Assembly: GCA_031761405.1 (NCBI GenBank)
Contig: JASEVX010000013.1
Location: 32,569,280 to 32,633,279 of the forward strand
Reading direction: 5' to 3'
Length of the DNA: 64,000 nucleotides
Source of the DNA: Serripes groenlandicus
Taxonomy: Eukaryota > Mollusca > Bivalvia > Cardiida > Cardiidae
Part shown: piece after piece, positions 32,346 through 44,035 of the stretch
How positions within the stretch are numbered: the first letter of the stretch is position 1
Layout: every line of letters begins with the position of its first letter
The notes under the pieces: model-generated
Told to the model about the DNA's origin: nothing
What the model saw: only the letters and a program-made list of their open reading frames with translations
Databases searched by the model: none
Program-made: the position numbers and the translations under genes

Positions 32346-32990
32346 AATGAAGGTTTACCTAGGTGTAACTACATGTATGATCGATTATAAACTATACATC
32401 TCTCTGTAAAGTAATACACATGAAACAAGCATGATATTCTCGTTTCAAACTTGTCCTGTTTCTTAAATAATGTTCAAAAGTCGTCTGTTGCAGAGCGTCG
32501 TTAATGTCGTCTATACCAATAATACTATCAAGCAAGCAAAGGATACGATGGTCCGAACGGAATACGGAAGACAGTTTGTGTCTAAGGGCTGTTTTTTATT
32601 TTTCATTGTCGCTTCTTAAGTTTACCTTTTTGTCTTTCTAAACAAGAGTACACATGCTTTATGTTGCAGATCATCTGTATTTAGAAGAATGTCAAATAAA
32701 TTATAAACACGTTGATCTGCCGAACCGACGTATGCCGTGTCTAAATGTATTATATATATGTATAAGCATCCACTGTTGCTTATTCAGTTAACCCTTTCTG
32801 TGTATCAAACACGTTCTGAATCTTGCACATATGTTTTCAAAGTTAATAATAGTAGTCCACACAATGACACATTTCAAGCAGATAAAAGGCAAGTTGAACT
32901 GCAGAGATGCCTTAATATTTTTTTCATATATACAAGAGTCGATTCTGGCTAAATAGATGATGAATGAATCCCAGTTGTAGCATCCCATGG
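32346..32990. other. Interval with a TTAA-MITE-like end and flank of block B
   Basis: The phrase 'aagtcgtctgttgcagagc' near 32475, and 'ctgttgcttattcagttaac' to 'caagttgaactgcagag' near 32780-32910, match 50290-50500 in copy C. No gene recognised. Confidence 0.5.
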
Positions 32991-34289
32991 ACAATGACAA
33001 CCGATACACTTCTATTTGTAAAATAAAGGTAGAAAGTAAATACTTTCGCGATAAATTACACGTGCATAGACTCACAATATGTTTGACGGATATGTTGAAA
33101 TAAATCAGTAGATGACTGTGTTAATGGTAAAGGGGCAGTTATGTATTGAAAATGTTTATCTTAAGGTCTGTTTCCAAGGCGACGTGCTCGAGTGTCTTAA
33201 ATAGCCATTATCGGTTAGTACGAATTGCCTTGCTCAGGGTCCGCAGCGAATAAGAGACTCCCAGAACGGCATGCAATATGCGAGCTCCGTAAAAATGTCG
33301 AGTTTGTTTTCATTGTGCATGCGAACTGACCTAGCGTGAATTCCACCAGACGTCCAGTTAATATGAACCAAAACTTCGAGTTACACCGGTTTAAAGTCAT
33401 GTGCTTGCAGAGTTTGAGAAATTAAAGTAATATGAGAAAAGAGATGTATGGAAATGCGTATGTGGTGACGTGATAAAAAGAGCATATCTAGAGAGTTTAT
33501 ACGAGATATATCATATGATGAAGCATTATTTGCCTCATAAGGACACTAGTCAGACAGCCAGCAACTATCAATCGATTAATATTAAATAAACTCATTTTCC
33601 GTAAATAGACACATTTCTTAGCATAGTACGTGTTTGATTACACTAGCCTAACACGTGTTATGTAGCCGTTATTTAATTGGTATACTGCTGAAAGCGGCGT
33701 GAAACACACATATAAATAATAAACGTATCATGTCCATAAGATGTCGGTCTTATCAGACGTGGTTTGCTTTACACTAATGAAAATTTAATTTTTACAAGGT
33801 TGAAATCAAACATGTAACATATAGATACATATGGTTAAGTGAGGTTATTGTTCAATATACTGAGTTATCACGGACGTTACAGTTTGGATTCTCTCCTTAC
33901 ACATGTCAATAGCAATGTAACAGGGAACCATTTATAAACGTTCCAGATTTTATCAAAAACAGACTTGTTGAACTTTTATTTAAGTCATTTATGAAACCTA
34001 CCAATCCATCCTTACCCCATTTCAGGCAACTTAGAGCAACATTTGTAATTCTGCTTATAGTCCATTTTAATTAATGTTACCGAATAATGTAGACCAAGAT
34101 CAACATGCACCTCCGTGTGGTCTAATCATGTGTAACATTACTCGCTTCTAATATATGCAATTTTAGCCAAATATATCGAATAGATACATACAAGACTGTC
34201 AAAACCGAGGTTTGTGATACAAGTTTCAGTAATCCAGTAGAAAGAGAGTGAGATAAGCCCCGTCAGGAGAAAATGTATCTCATAGCAAT

Positions 34290-34557
34290 CTACAAACAGT
34301 GAAAACTTAGATAAGAATGCGACGCCCTCAGTCTCACCAGAGTCTACACCTTCCTTCAACAATAAGACCTAAATACACCACTCGAAGGAGATCTAGAATT
34401 GTAGTCTCACTCATATCATATCTACAAACAGTGAAAACTTAGATAAGAATGCGACGCCCTCAGTCTCACCAGAGTCTACACCTTCCTTCAACAATAAGAC
34501 GATACCTAAATACACCACTCGAAGGAGATCTAGAATTGTAGTCTCACTCATATCATA
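34290..34557. repeat. 132-bp recent tandem duplication
   Basis: The sequence starting 'ctacaaacagtgaaaactta' at 34290 is repeated from 34422, essentially identical except for a 4-bp insertion (gata) in the second copy. Confidence 0.95.
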
Positions 34558-35048
34558 CTCGTTCCGTTTCATTTGTTGGTAATACTAAGTGCACTTATAC
34601 AGTTTGTATGTGTAAAGCTTCTCCAATTACCATGCTAATAAATAATCAACACAACGGACGAAGGGCATAAGCCGAAGCGCTTGATACTTTATTCGAAATC
34701 TATTCATACCCATATCCCAATTTGAAAGCCTATATATATTCAACTTTTCAAATAAATCGACCCCCTTGTCTGGTGTCTTATTTGTTGGTATTAAATTTTT
34801 CATACATATCTTTTACCCTGTCTGTCCTTCTATTTGTACTATTCAACATTCACTCACATACCCGAAAGCTAATTTTTGTTTAACAACCGATGTAGAAAAC
34901 GCTTATTTATTTCAGTTACAAAATGGACGTGCATGTAGTGAAATGTAAAATGCTACGGTTCCATTCGATGGATATTATTTTATTGCCATCAACTATAAGC
35001 TCACTACGTTATACCTTACATCCTTGTGGTGTACCATATGTTTGGATA

Positions 35049-35301
35049 TGAGCCGTCCAGCGAGAAAACCAACATTGTAAACTATCTACCCGGATCAGCC
35101 TAAGCATGCTGCGCAGGTTTACCCGGATAGACACTGTTCGCCTCATGTGGATTTTCCGTTTCAGGAATCATTACTGTATACCTCTATCCCTCTGAGACGG
35201 AATGTGTCGGCAAAGATAAGTCTGCTTGGACTACGCAGGTTGATCTGGGTCGATAAATTACGCAGAGGCCATAATGGTGTTTTTTTTCGCGGGACGGCTC
35301 A
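35049..35301. mobile_element. TA-flanked MITE with inverted ends
   Basis: The left end 'tgagccgtccagcgagaaaa' and the right end, on the minus strand 'tgagccgtcccgcgaaaaaa', are inverted repeats, and a TA dinucleotide stands on both sides (35047-35048, 35302-35303), the target duplication typical of Tc1/mariner elements. Inner inverted parts are 'cccggatcagcctaagc' and 'gcaggttgatctgggtcg'. It has no coding capacity. Similar sequence phrases are known to me from other heterodont bivalves. Confidence 0.75.
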
Positions 35302-36139
35302 TATCAGTTAAACAGAAGACATCGCTCGAATAGATAAACGACTCAAATTGTGAAAGGATGGCCATCATTTTATCAGACACAGGTCTTTATCAGTCAATGT
35401 ACAATGTATTTGAACGACGGTACACGATAACCGACATTCGCAGGTTTAAAGATTTATAACAAACTAACCTATGTTTGTATGCTTGGTGTTAAACACCACT
35501 TTCAACAAGTGTTCAGTTATACCACGGTTTTTCTGGATGTTACCGATACTACTAGTTGATTTATAATGACACCAGCGAGTCAGTGCAGACAGCTTTAGGT
35601 CACAATCGTTCTTCAGGAACGTCAATGATGATTGACCAATACGATGGCGAACATGGTCCATCACGATCCGACTGTGCGAATGTGAAAGCTGATCTTGATT
35701 ATCGCTGACCGCAATGTCCTGCAGATCAATTATCGTGTAAGGTAACCTATTTCATAATTATTGCAATCGTATTCAAAGAAGCCGGCCCTAACGACAGTTA
35801 AGAGATTGTATATTGATTGGTCTTAATCAATCACAGTCGTGATCAGATGATACTCTTGTGACATGAATATCAATCTTGCTCTGCATATATTTACATTTGA
35901 AAATTGTGCTATGCAATATGGTAGTAATGTCTTCCTCTCAGGGCGCTCAGAGTTGCGGGGATAGTATTACGACTGACTGGCTTGTGTCAGGATAAATGGA
36001 CCAGTAGTAGTGGTAACTCGCACAGGAAAGTACGTGCCATAACTGAAAAGCTGTTGAAAGTTGCGTCAAATATAATAATCATTCGATAAATTATATGTAA
36101 TATGCTATCAAAAATAGGTGTTTAACCATCTTATAGGAA

Positions 36140-36690
36140 GATCATATTATACGTGTACGTGGTTTAATTGGCTGTTGTATATATTTGTTCGATCGGTAGG
36201 CATTCCTTAAACTATGAATCCAAACATCTCGTCGTTTCTGTGGAGGAAATAATATTAAATAATTGAATTGGCTTTAGAATTTCTTTGTCTATTTTGGTGG
36301 TTGTTAATGAGTTCATGAAATAAATTATTTATATACTTGGGATGAAGTATAAAACGCTTTCAATAGTATTTCATTAATTTAACGACATTCCGGACACAGT
36401 TTAAATTGACTAGTTTTATTATCTTAACACGAATGTTTTGCTTCACCTCAAGCCATCTTTAAGTTTGTGCTATGATATGACTTGTGATAGAACGTCTCCC
36501 AATCCCAAGGGGATCATTCTGACCTACATGCATACAACATGGAGTCGATGATAAAACTATTGACGCAGTTAATCTTAGTTCATTCTTTGATAGGTTAGAT
36601 AATTTCATTTTATTTACCTTTTATATTTTTGATTAAATATTCAACGTAAATGCGCGCATTTGAACATTTTTAAAACTAATGGTTGAACAA
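36140..36690. repeat. Upstream flank of a TRIM-like copy, mate at 53885-54530
   Basis: Shared landmarks: 'gtggtttaattg-ctgttg', 'caaacatctcgtcg', 'tgacta-gttttatt', 'gatagaac-tctccc', and 'aaatgcgcgcatttgaaca'. In both places it leads directly to a TRIM-like start region. Confidence 0.7.
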
Positions 36691-36691
36691 A

Positions 36692-36753
36692 AATGGCCGA
36701 AGCAAGCCTAGAGATAGCTTATATGTCCGGCGAAGAAGGGAGATGTGAATGAC
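36692..36753 (+). pseudogene. TRIM-like 5' end fragment
   Basis: After the conserved flank, 'atggccgaagcaagccta' at 36692 encodes MAEASLEIAYMSGEEGRCE and then meets a stop (TGA at 36749-36751). The first codons equal those of the 9697 gene (MAEA). Nothing of the B-boxes, coiled coil or propeller follows, so this is a truncated remnant. Confidence 0.6.
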
Positions 36754-36801
36754 AAATCTGGCTATGAAAAAGGACATTTTAATAAATGACAAAGAACTCT
36801 T

Positions 36802-37020
36802 GTGGGTCATAAACTGACCCACTTAGTCAATAATAAAAAACTCATTCGCTTCCCATTCCAGGCGGACAGAGAAAAAACCACCATGAGTAACACGACGCTC
36901 AAGAACCCACGCATGGTCGATAAAACGGCAGACAATATAATTACCTGGCTGCTACACTTAACTTTGAATATACCTAAAAAGATGCAAATAAGAACATTTA
37001 CTAACTATTTAGAACTCTGA
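36802..37020 (+). CDS. Unrecognised open frame, 72 codons, low support
   Basis: The frame encodes a basic peptide beginning MGHKLTHLVNNKKL. Within it is an acceptor-like 'tcccattccag' followed by 'gcggacagag', so the real coding part, if any, may begin there. It is followed at 37129-37320 by another open stretch without an ATG. I do not recognise a domain. It could be a decayed fragment of a transposon or cellular gene, or chance. Confidence 0.15.
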   Translation: MGHKLTHLVNNKKLIRFPFQADREKTTMSNTTLKNPRMVDKTADNIITWLLHLTLNIPKKMQIRTFTNYLEL

Positions 37021-37128
37021 ATGTAGATGCGAGGTTGCAGCTTTATCACTGACAAACTGTACTAACTACATCCAGAAAGAACTGCACAATTTACAGCCAA
37101 ACAACAGGAGAAACATCTTAAAAACTAA

Positions 37129-37323
37129 AACCTGCAATTTGCAACTTGTCTCAAGCGACCATTGACCAAAGTGGATCTAGCTTACATTTATAAAGAATTG
37201 AATTCCAAAACCCTGGACCACGTCACCAAGTTTGTGCAGCTTTTCCTCTGTCACACATTGGAGGCAACGCCAAAGGATTTGGTTGAATTTGATAGGGATT
37301 GTCCCTCCAACACCGTGAAATGA
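37129..37323 (+). pseudogene. Open 64-codon stretch resembling a coding-gene remnant
   Basis: The frame lies between a TAA at 37126 and a TGA at 37321 and has no ATG. Its translation includes LAYIYKELNSKTLDH, FVQLFLCHTLEA and DLVEFDRDCPSN, with an amino-acid mix typical of a folded protein rather than of the surrounding AT-rich sequence. I cannot name a family. It may be the remnant of an exon or of a transposon gene. Confidence 0.25.
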
Positions 37324-37329
37324 GGTGAT

Positions 37330-40300
37330 GTACAGAAATGTTTGTTTCACATTGAACTGAGTAACTGATATTAAGGTAGTAAGACCCTAATGTGCATCAT
37401 TTCAAACTATGATCAGCTTGATAATTTCTTAATGTGTATCATTTCCTGGATTCAAAAACAAAATTTAAAAGACATTTACAGTCAAATAATACATTTATTT
37501 TATTTTGAATTACCCTACCCCCCATTTCAGAATTTTCGATAAAAACGACATCACCTGAGAGACAAGAGAAATCCTTTATTTCATTTATTTTTTAATATTT
37601 TGGTAATGATTTGGTATCAAAGTAACAAGACATATATTTGCTTTCAGAAATAATACATTATTGATCACATCACCAACGAATATAATCAAACTGTACTGAA
37701 ATAGCCATATAGTATTTCAATTTTAACATACTGTTTTGACCGCGTAAAATTGGAACATCGACGTTTAAAAGGAAAATCAACAAGTTCTAGAAATACTCAT
37801 GACCTGTTCTTAATTAATAATTAACTTTAACCTTTTGGGAACATTATGCCAAAAAATCAAAATGTTTTACTGTCTCATTTAAAAAGAAAATAGAGTTTGA
37901 AATTCCCAACCACCTATTTCAGCCGTGACTGCAAGAAGCTAATATTTATGTGTAGAAATGTATTACTTCTTAATGAAAATATAATATAAACTTCTTCTGT
38001 AAAAAATGTAAGAAAACAAAGAAGAAAAAAAGAAAAATATAGTTGTGCCTCTGGATGGATTCGAACCACTACCTTGAAACCCTCAAAATATTTGTAGTCC
38101 TGTACTTAACAACATAGGCTAAAGCATTAAAATTGAAGAGTTTTCATTAGGGGTGTACTACCGTAATTATAAAAGATATATACATGTGTCTGTCTAAATG
38201 ATTGCCTACCCATGATCAATCTTCTGAATGTCAGAAACATTATATAAATACTAGATAACCCAAATATCCATATACCTGCCTTGTGGTGGTAGGCAACCCC
38301 TGGCATTGTAATACTAGAGGGTACACTCTCTGTGCTGCTCCACAGGCGAAGGTGTGACGTCCTATTAGTTAAAGATATAACACTGATAAACCTTACACCT
38401 TGGACACAATGTCATTCTGATACAAAACAGGAGTATACACAGTGCCACCGCTTTATCACGGTAGGTCAATGCAAACTCTATTCAGTTAAAATAGAAAGAC
38501 TTCCAATGATTCTTCCAGCGTGGTATAACTACGTGACACTCATCTAGTGCGACTGTCAACATGTATGCATTTGTCAAAGATCAATTTGAAAGATAAAATA
38601 AAAGTAAAATACAACAAATAAAGAAATTGTAATTTAAGATCCAGGTATAATAATAGATTCAACAAATCTTCCACTTTATCACAGTAAAGTGATAACGTAC
38701 AGTTCCTAGTCTGGGAAATCTCATTAAAAAAGATAGTTCAATTAATTCAACACTGGTAGAAGTGCACCAAACAGACAAGAATGCAAGGAAGACATAGAAA
38801 GGTATTTAAATGCTGAAATTGAATGGTTTGATATGAATTTACTTCTGGTATGCTGTAGATTCCACCGCCCCAGCTTTTGAATTTGATTGACTGGCATGAT
38901 TGATAAGTGAGCATGTGTAGTCCCTCATATACGTATAGAGTGACCTGTATAAAGCTTGTATAGTGCAACATAATACTTGGAATCGCAAACAGATGGCAGT
39001 AGTAATATGATGCTAGTCAGATCTTTAAGACAAAAGGGTAACTGCTTGTCTTTTGTTTGATTTCGTCTCATGCCATGTTGCAGCTTTTTTATCAGGAATG
39101 AATCTGCCGGGTTTGGGAGGTTGTTTATTTGGTGAACATAGGCAATATCTGATATCATGGATGTGACTGATAAAGTACTTAGATTCCGGCGGAGGCTTGT
39201 TGATATGAATTGATTTAAACGAGTGGTAGGTCTGGGCAGGACTTAACACTGGGGGTGATGAATTTGATGAAAAGCATTGTAATGCTTCCAAACCTTCCTG
39301 TAGCTATTTAATATTGAGCAAGCAAGCGTGACAACTAACTCCCTGAATGCCATAAAACATTTTATGTTGGCATAAAACATCATAAAGTGTGTGTAAGATT
39401 GTAAAACATTGCTACATACTCAAGTGTGCACGATCAATTATTCTTCATAGAACACTTCAAGTAATAAATCACAATTACTCGGAGAGGTTGAGTCTTTTTT
39501 TTCTAAAAGTATTATATGTTCAAAGTGTTGGTTCATTATACAATCTGCAAACAAAACTGTTTTATCTCTCATACTTTTCTCATTAATATCATATATACCA
39601 TATAAAATGTACGTATCAGCGGTTACTTGATTTTTATTGAGAATAGCAAAAATAATGATTTCAGAGGTAGACGTACATAAATGTGATTGAATTGAGCCAG
39701 CAACCATCATATCTCATAATTGATACCTGAGAGTGTGAGCGTGAATTTGGTTGAAAGTTGTCATTTGCGGCTAAGACGATATTTCATGTAAGAAACAACG
39801 TTAGTTGTTCAAATCATCACCAACGTTAGAAAGGTTTTCCTCAAAAACTGCATTAAAGGCAATACTAAAACATGAGGTAAGAGGGGATCCTGTTCACACG
39901 ATGACGGATAGTCACGTGACTGAGTATGGGGGAAATACAATTAACGTATACGATGCCGTGTAAATTGGCGCGGGGAAACCTTATGGTGTGTACAAAGTCA
40001 ACCATGACGCAAAACACAAAACATCGTTGGTAGTGTGAGACAAAGAAGCGGTGTATCCACAAACAATTGTTTACAACATTATCGACGAACGCTTCTTTTA
40101 ACAAGGTATAATTCCAACACGGCAGTTATTTTCAAATACCAAAAGTAGAAAACATATTCGACCGACACAAGATTGTTTGAGAAAGCTTTTGAATGTTATG
40201 ATATAATCCAAACATTGCATATAATTTAAAATGAGAAAATAAAATTTAATTTAAACACCAAGTTTACTTTCAAATACGAAAGGAGAAATCTAGTCGGTCT

Positions 40301-40425
40301 ACAAATGTCTATTGAAGAAAACTTTCTAATAATGTTCTGATACGATGTTCACTCTAAGATGAGAAAGAGAATATGTGATTATGTCGAAACTATTCTTATA
40401 ACAGAGTATTATTCTGACATGGCGT
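37330..40425. other. AT-rich interval with a tRNA-like stretch
   Basis: No gene family was recognised. A minus-strand tRNA-like stretch at about 38043-38112 carries a B box 'ggttcgaatcc' and an A-box-like region but no foldable acceptor stem was evident, so it is probably a SINE head. A minus-strand frame at 39025-39291 encodes a proline-rich 88-residue peptide with no signature. Confidence 0.45.
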
Positions 40426-40429
40426 TTAT

Positions 40430-40955
40430 CTTTAGATACTATATCACACAATGGATGACACATTTCAGTATGATCGGTTATAACAACATCAATCCTTAGA
40501 TACTATATCACACAAACGACATATGTATTTATGATCGGTTATAACGACATCAATACTATTACATACAATGGATGACACATTTAAGTATGATCGGTTATAA
40601 CAACATCAATCCTTAGATACTATATCACACAAACGACATATGTATTTATGATCGGTTATAACGACATCAATACTATAACATACAATGGATGACACATTTA
40701 AGTATGATCGGTTATAACAACATCAATCCTTAGATACTATATCACACAAACGACATATGTATTTATGATCGGTTATAACGACATCAATACTATAAAATAC
40801 AATGGATGACACATTTAAGTATGATCGGTTATAACAACATCAATCCTTAGATACTATATCACACAAACGACATATCTATTTATGATCGGTTATAACGACA
40901 TCAATACTATAACATACAATGGATGACACATTTAAGTATGATCGATTTTCATAAT
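40430..40955. repeat. 117-bp tandem repeat
   Basis: Units 'agtatgatcggttataacaa', 'catcaatccttagatactat', 'atcacacaaacgacatatgt' start at 40467, 40584, 40701, 40818 and 40935. Each 117-bp unit is itself two related ~58-bp halves (ATGATCGGTTATAAC twice). Units are nearly identical. Older relatives are at 42375-42530. Confidence 0.95.
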
Positions 40956-41804
40956 CCATGAAGCTTTCTGAAATGAAACAGGCTAAAATCATGGGAGTCG
41001 CCATTATTGGTATGTATACAAAGCGGTCTATTAAGCGGATTGAAAAAGTTATGTCGTCTAGTCTATCTTTATTTTTATTTTTAAATCCATATTTAAGATC
41101 ATAAAAGGGCTTTGTAGGTTTCGTTTGAAAAAAAGTTAAAAAACGAATTGAACTTAGTATGAACTATTGTTTCCCGCTCGTAAACATAGACGGCAGTAAG
41201 ACTATTTTTCTGAAGCGTCTCGCTCAATGTGACGTAGACGCACGTCACTCTACAGTCAAGCGTTTTACATAAACAACGAACAATGTCCGTGTTCCACTGT
41301 CTTAACGAAAGTAGCGACTCCTTCATTACTGACTGACCAGAGAATTAAACACATATATTTATATGTCTCTGTTCGAACTCACAACTTTGCATGCTATAAT
41401 TGGTTGAACCAGGAACCTAAAATGAATACTCTAGATTACTGGTTGAACAAAAAAGGATATAGTTTAAAAATAAACTTTCCGACTGAAAAGTTTTAAAATA
41501 TTTCGTGAAGTTGTTGACTTCGCACCACTGCAATTTCGTACAACATAATTATACACATTCCTAAGGACATAATACAGGTTTTTTATATAGGTGTTACGTT
41601 TATGTTAGTTGGGTCATTTTAAGAGACATAAGGGAATAAATGTGTGATATGTATTATTAAAATGTTGGGTTTTCTTTGCACTACATTCTTGTTCGAAATT
41701 AATTAAAATAAATATGTTTAAACCTTGTTGTTGGTTATAGACTACACTCATTCTAATCTGATTGTATTAAACAGTGTATGACTGTGTCCTACCTTGTTTA
41801 TTGT
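40956..41804. other. Interval without recognised features
   Basis: A minus-strand frame at 41099-41326 (75 codons) has no domain signature. Nothing else was seen. Confidence 0.45.
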
Positions 41805-42000
41805 CTAGGGGTGTTATGACGTTTACATCATTATTTAAGTTATATCACGGCAACAGTTTATTTATTCATGATTCGTGGGTAAACGAAATAGTACTAGGCT
41901 AGGATATGTGCCTTGCGAAAAATCAATCCACCATGAAAACAGTGCCTCAACTTGGACGCCCAGTTCACAATCACCGACGCTAACCACTAGTTCACGGCGG
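41805..42000 (-). mobile_element. tRNA-derived SINE, second type, minus strand
   Basis: On the minus strand it begins 'ccgccgtgaactagtggtta' (A-box region), has the decayed B-box region 'ttgtgaactgggcgtcc' and a middle 'cctagcctagtactatttcg', and ends with the 3' module. Same type as 25505-25735. The frames 41862-42068 and 41875-42075 on opposite strands lie across it and are not genes. Confidence 0.65.
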
Positions 42001-42374
42001 ATGTTTGTGTCTACTATATGTATCCAATCATGTAAGCTAATCACAACAATTATGGTAAATACCAACATGCTATGAAACAGTTACAATATCATATATTAAT
42101 CAGATGTTTTCTACATACCAAAAGTTTACAACATGTTTCTTTGAAAGCATATAACCAATATTATATACATTTTCTATAACTGAGAGTATAACTTTTCAAA
42201 AGAGTTAACAACTCTGAGACAAAAGTAGAACTTAGTCATGATGAGCCATTTCTCTCTTTGACACAATGCTTTTATTTTCGTCTGCTGCAGATGCATCAAC
42301 ATGCGTCTATATGTTACTGTTGTAATACTTACTTGGTGTGTGTTGATGTGGGACTGCATCATGTCCTGAAATAT

Positions 42375-42530
42375 ATATTAATGACATCAGTCTTTATATA
42401 CTATATCACACAATGGATGACGTTTAAGTATGATCGGTTGTAACGGCACTAATCTTTATAAGCTATATCACACAATGGAAGACACATTTATGTATGCTCG
42501 GTTATACCGATATTTATCTTTAGATACGTA
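42375..42530. repeat. Diverged relatives of the 117-bp repeat
   Basis: Two to three units with 'tatatcacacaatggatgac', 'gtatgatcggttgtaac' and 'atgctcggttatacc', more diverged than the array 2 kb upstream. Confidence 0.75.
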
Positions 42531-42597
42531 AAACAAACTCTAGATCCTCAACAATATTGAAAAATGATGACCATTTTTCCAAATGCCTATCATTATC

Positions 42598-42808
42598 TAA
42601 ACTCTTTCTCACTTTTAGGTGAATTTTGAGTCATCTGCAGTATATGACTTTTGAAAACATAATGTCAGAAGGAGAAGTTGCTTAGCAATGTTTCATTTTG
42701 CAACATTTTTTTTAATTCTATTGAATACTTGCAATTTTCTATGTTTTTGCTAATATGTTCTAAAGACTTCTGCTGCATGTTTGTAGCATATGGTCAATGG
42801 AGGGTTAA
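42598..42808. mobile_element. TTAA-type MITE, diverged
   Basis: The left end 'aaactctttctcactttta' with 'atctgcagtatatgactttt' and the right end 'gacttctgctgcatgtttgt' with 'caatggagggttaa' match the ends of 6361-6535. TTAA at 42805-42808 is intact; the left side reads CTAA. Confidence 0.5.
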
Positions 42809-42911
42809 CAATCATGAAGATGCCCTTATTTGTGTTCGTCTTTGTGTTTTAATGAGCATATAAATCAGTTATAAACATATTTATTTTACAAGGATTGCGT
42901 AACAAATTATC

Positions 42912-43112
42912 TTAACACTTCCCCACATACAGCCGATTTCTGACGCCTCTAGACCAGTTGACTTTTGGTAACATTGTGACTAAAAAATAAATTGCTATAA
43001 AAAGATGTCATCTGTGTTTTATAATTTAACATTATTTATGGAGATGTTTCGCTTTTCCTAAAACGTTTTCAAGGTCGTCTGTCATTGTAAGTGGGAAAGA
43101 TATCTTTTTTCT
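42912..43112. mobile_element. TTAA-type MITE, diverged
   Basis: It starts 'ttaacacttccccacataca' with 'ttctgacgcctctagacca' and 'ttgacttttgg' and ends 'gtcgtctgtcattgtaagtg' followed by 'ggaaagat'. The right TTAA is lost. Confidence 0.5.
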
Positions 43113-43284
43113 AAATACTAAACCAATATTCGCCCCGAATGTGACGGAAGATTAAAAATGCTGGACGTTAGCCAAACGTTAATGCAACTGTCAATCGTCC
43201 ATCTCTACCACCAAAGGGATTACAGTCTACGTGTAAAGGCAATCAAGTGATTATAAAGACTTGCGCGGAGTACTAATGTGAGAT

Positions 43285-43375
43285 GACTATGAAACACATA
43301 TACCGGCAGCCAGGATACGATATAACATCGTTAAATAAGGCGTTAAAACCCAATCAATCAATCAATCAAACATTC
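43285..43375 (+). mobile_element. SINE 3' end with (AATC)n tail
   Basis: The 3' part 'gatataacatcgttaaat', 'aaggcgttaaaaccc' and tail 'aatcaatcaatcaatcaaa' are like those of 19535-19795. Confidence 0.55.
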
Positions 43376-43384
43376 CTAAAATCT

Positions 43385-44035
43385 GAAATAACGACTGATA
43401 CATTGGCATCAGGTTATACGTATCGGTTGTGCTCAGCAATACGGTGACATCATTCGGACAGATGCACTAGTGTCATGATTAGCTCATCGGTAGTAATGGT
43501 ACTCATCTTAACAATGACGGCATTCGGACAGATGCACTAGTTTCATAATAAGCTTATCGGTAGTGCTGGTACTCATCATTACGGTGACAGCATTCGGACA
43601 CATGCACTAATGTCATGATAAGCTTATCGATAGTGATGGTACTCAGCATTTCATGTACAGCATTGTACAGATTAACTGGTGTCATGATAAGCTTACCAGC
43701 AGTAATTTTGTTCATGATAAGCTTACCAGTAAGGCTGGTGCTCTGTATCACGGAACAGCATTCGGATAGATGCACTGGTGTCGTGACAAACATATTTGTA
43801 CTGCTGTTGCTCAGCATCACGGGGCAGCCTTCGGACAGATGTATTGACATCAGCATAAGCCTACAAAGTAGTGTTGGTGCTCAGGAAAAGCTAACCAGAA
43901 GGGCTGGTGCTCCGAAACATGGAACAGCATTCAGACCGATGCACTGACATAGGCATATTCTTACCAGTAGTGCTGGTGCTCGGCATAACGGGGACAGCAT
44001 TCGGGCAGATGCACTGATAACACGTACCTTGTAGA
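43385..44035. repeat. 70-bp satellite, fourth array
   Basis: About nine units with 'cattcggacagatgcactgg', 'tgtcatgataagcttatcgg', 'tagtgctggtactca'. It follows immediately on the SINE tail above. Frames 43554-43856 and 43615-43947 are artefacts of it. Confidence 0.9.

Larger units (their letters stand above)
33000..36200. repeat. Segmental duplication block, copy B
   Basis: It carries the same landmarks as copy A in order, and more with copy C: 'gtgagataagccccgtcag / gtgagatgagccccgtcag', 'cttgtctggtgtcttattt / cttgtcttgtgtcttatgt' and 'gtgcatgtagtgaaatgtaa'. A TA-flanked MITE (35049-35301) and a local 132-bp duplication (34290-34557) are specific to this copy. A SINE body and 3' module lie at about 35935-36075. 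Confidence 0.75.

Noticed and set aside
36802..37020. Confident gene call for the 72-codon frame
   Set aside because: Kept only as a low-confidence entry: an acceptor-like site inside and no recognised family.
38043..38112. Possible tRNA gene on the minus strand
   Set aside because: B box and a weak A box are visible but the acceptor stem does not pair; a SINE head is more likely.
39025..39291. 88-codon proline-rich frame on the minus strand
   Set aside because: The peptide looks somewhat protein-like, but there is no recognised domain, no splice or promoter support, and other frames overlap it.
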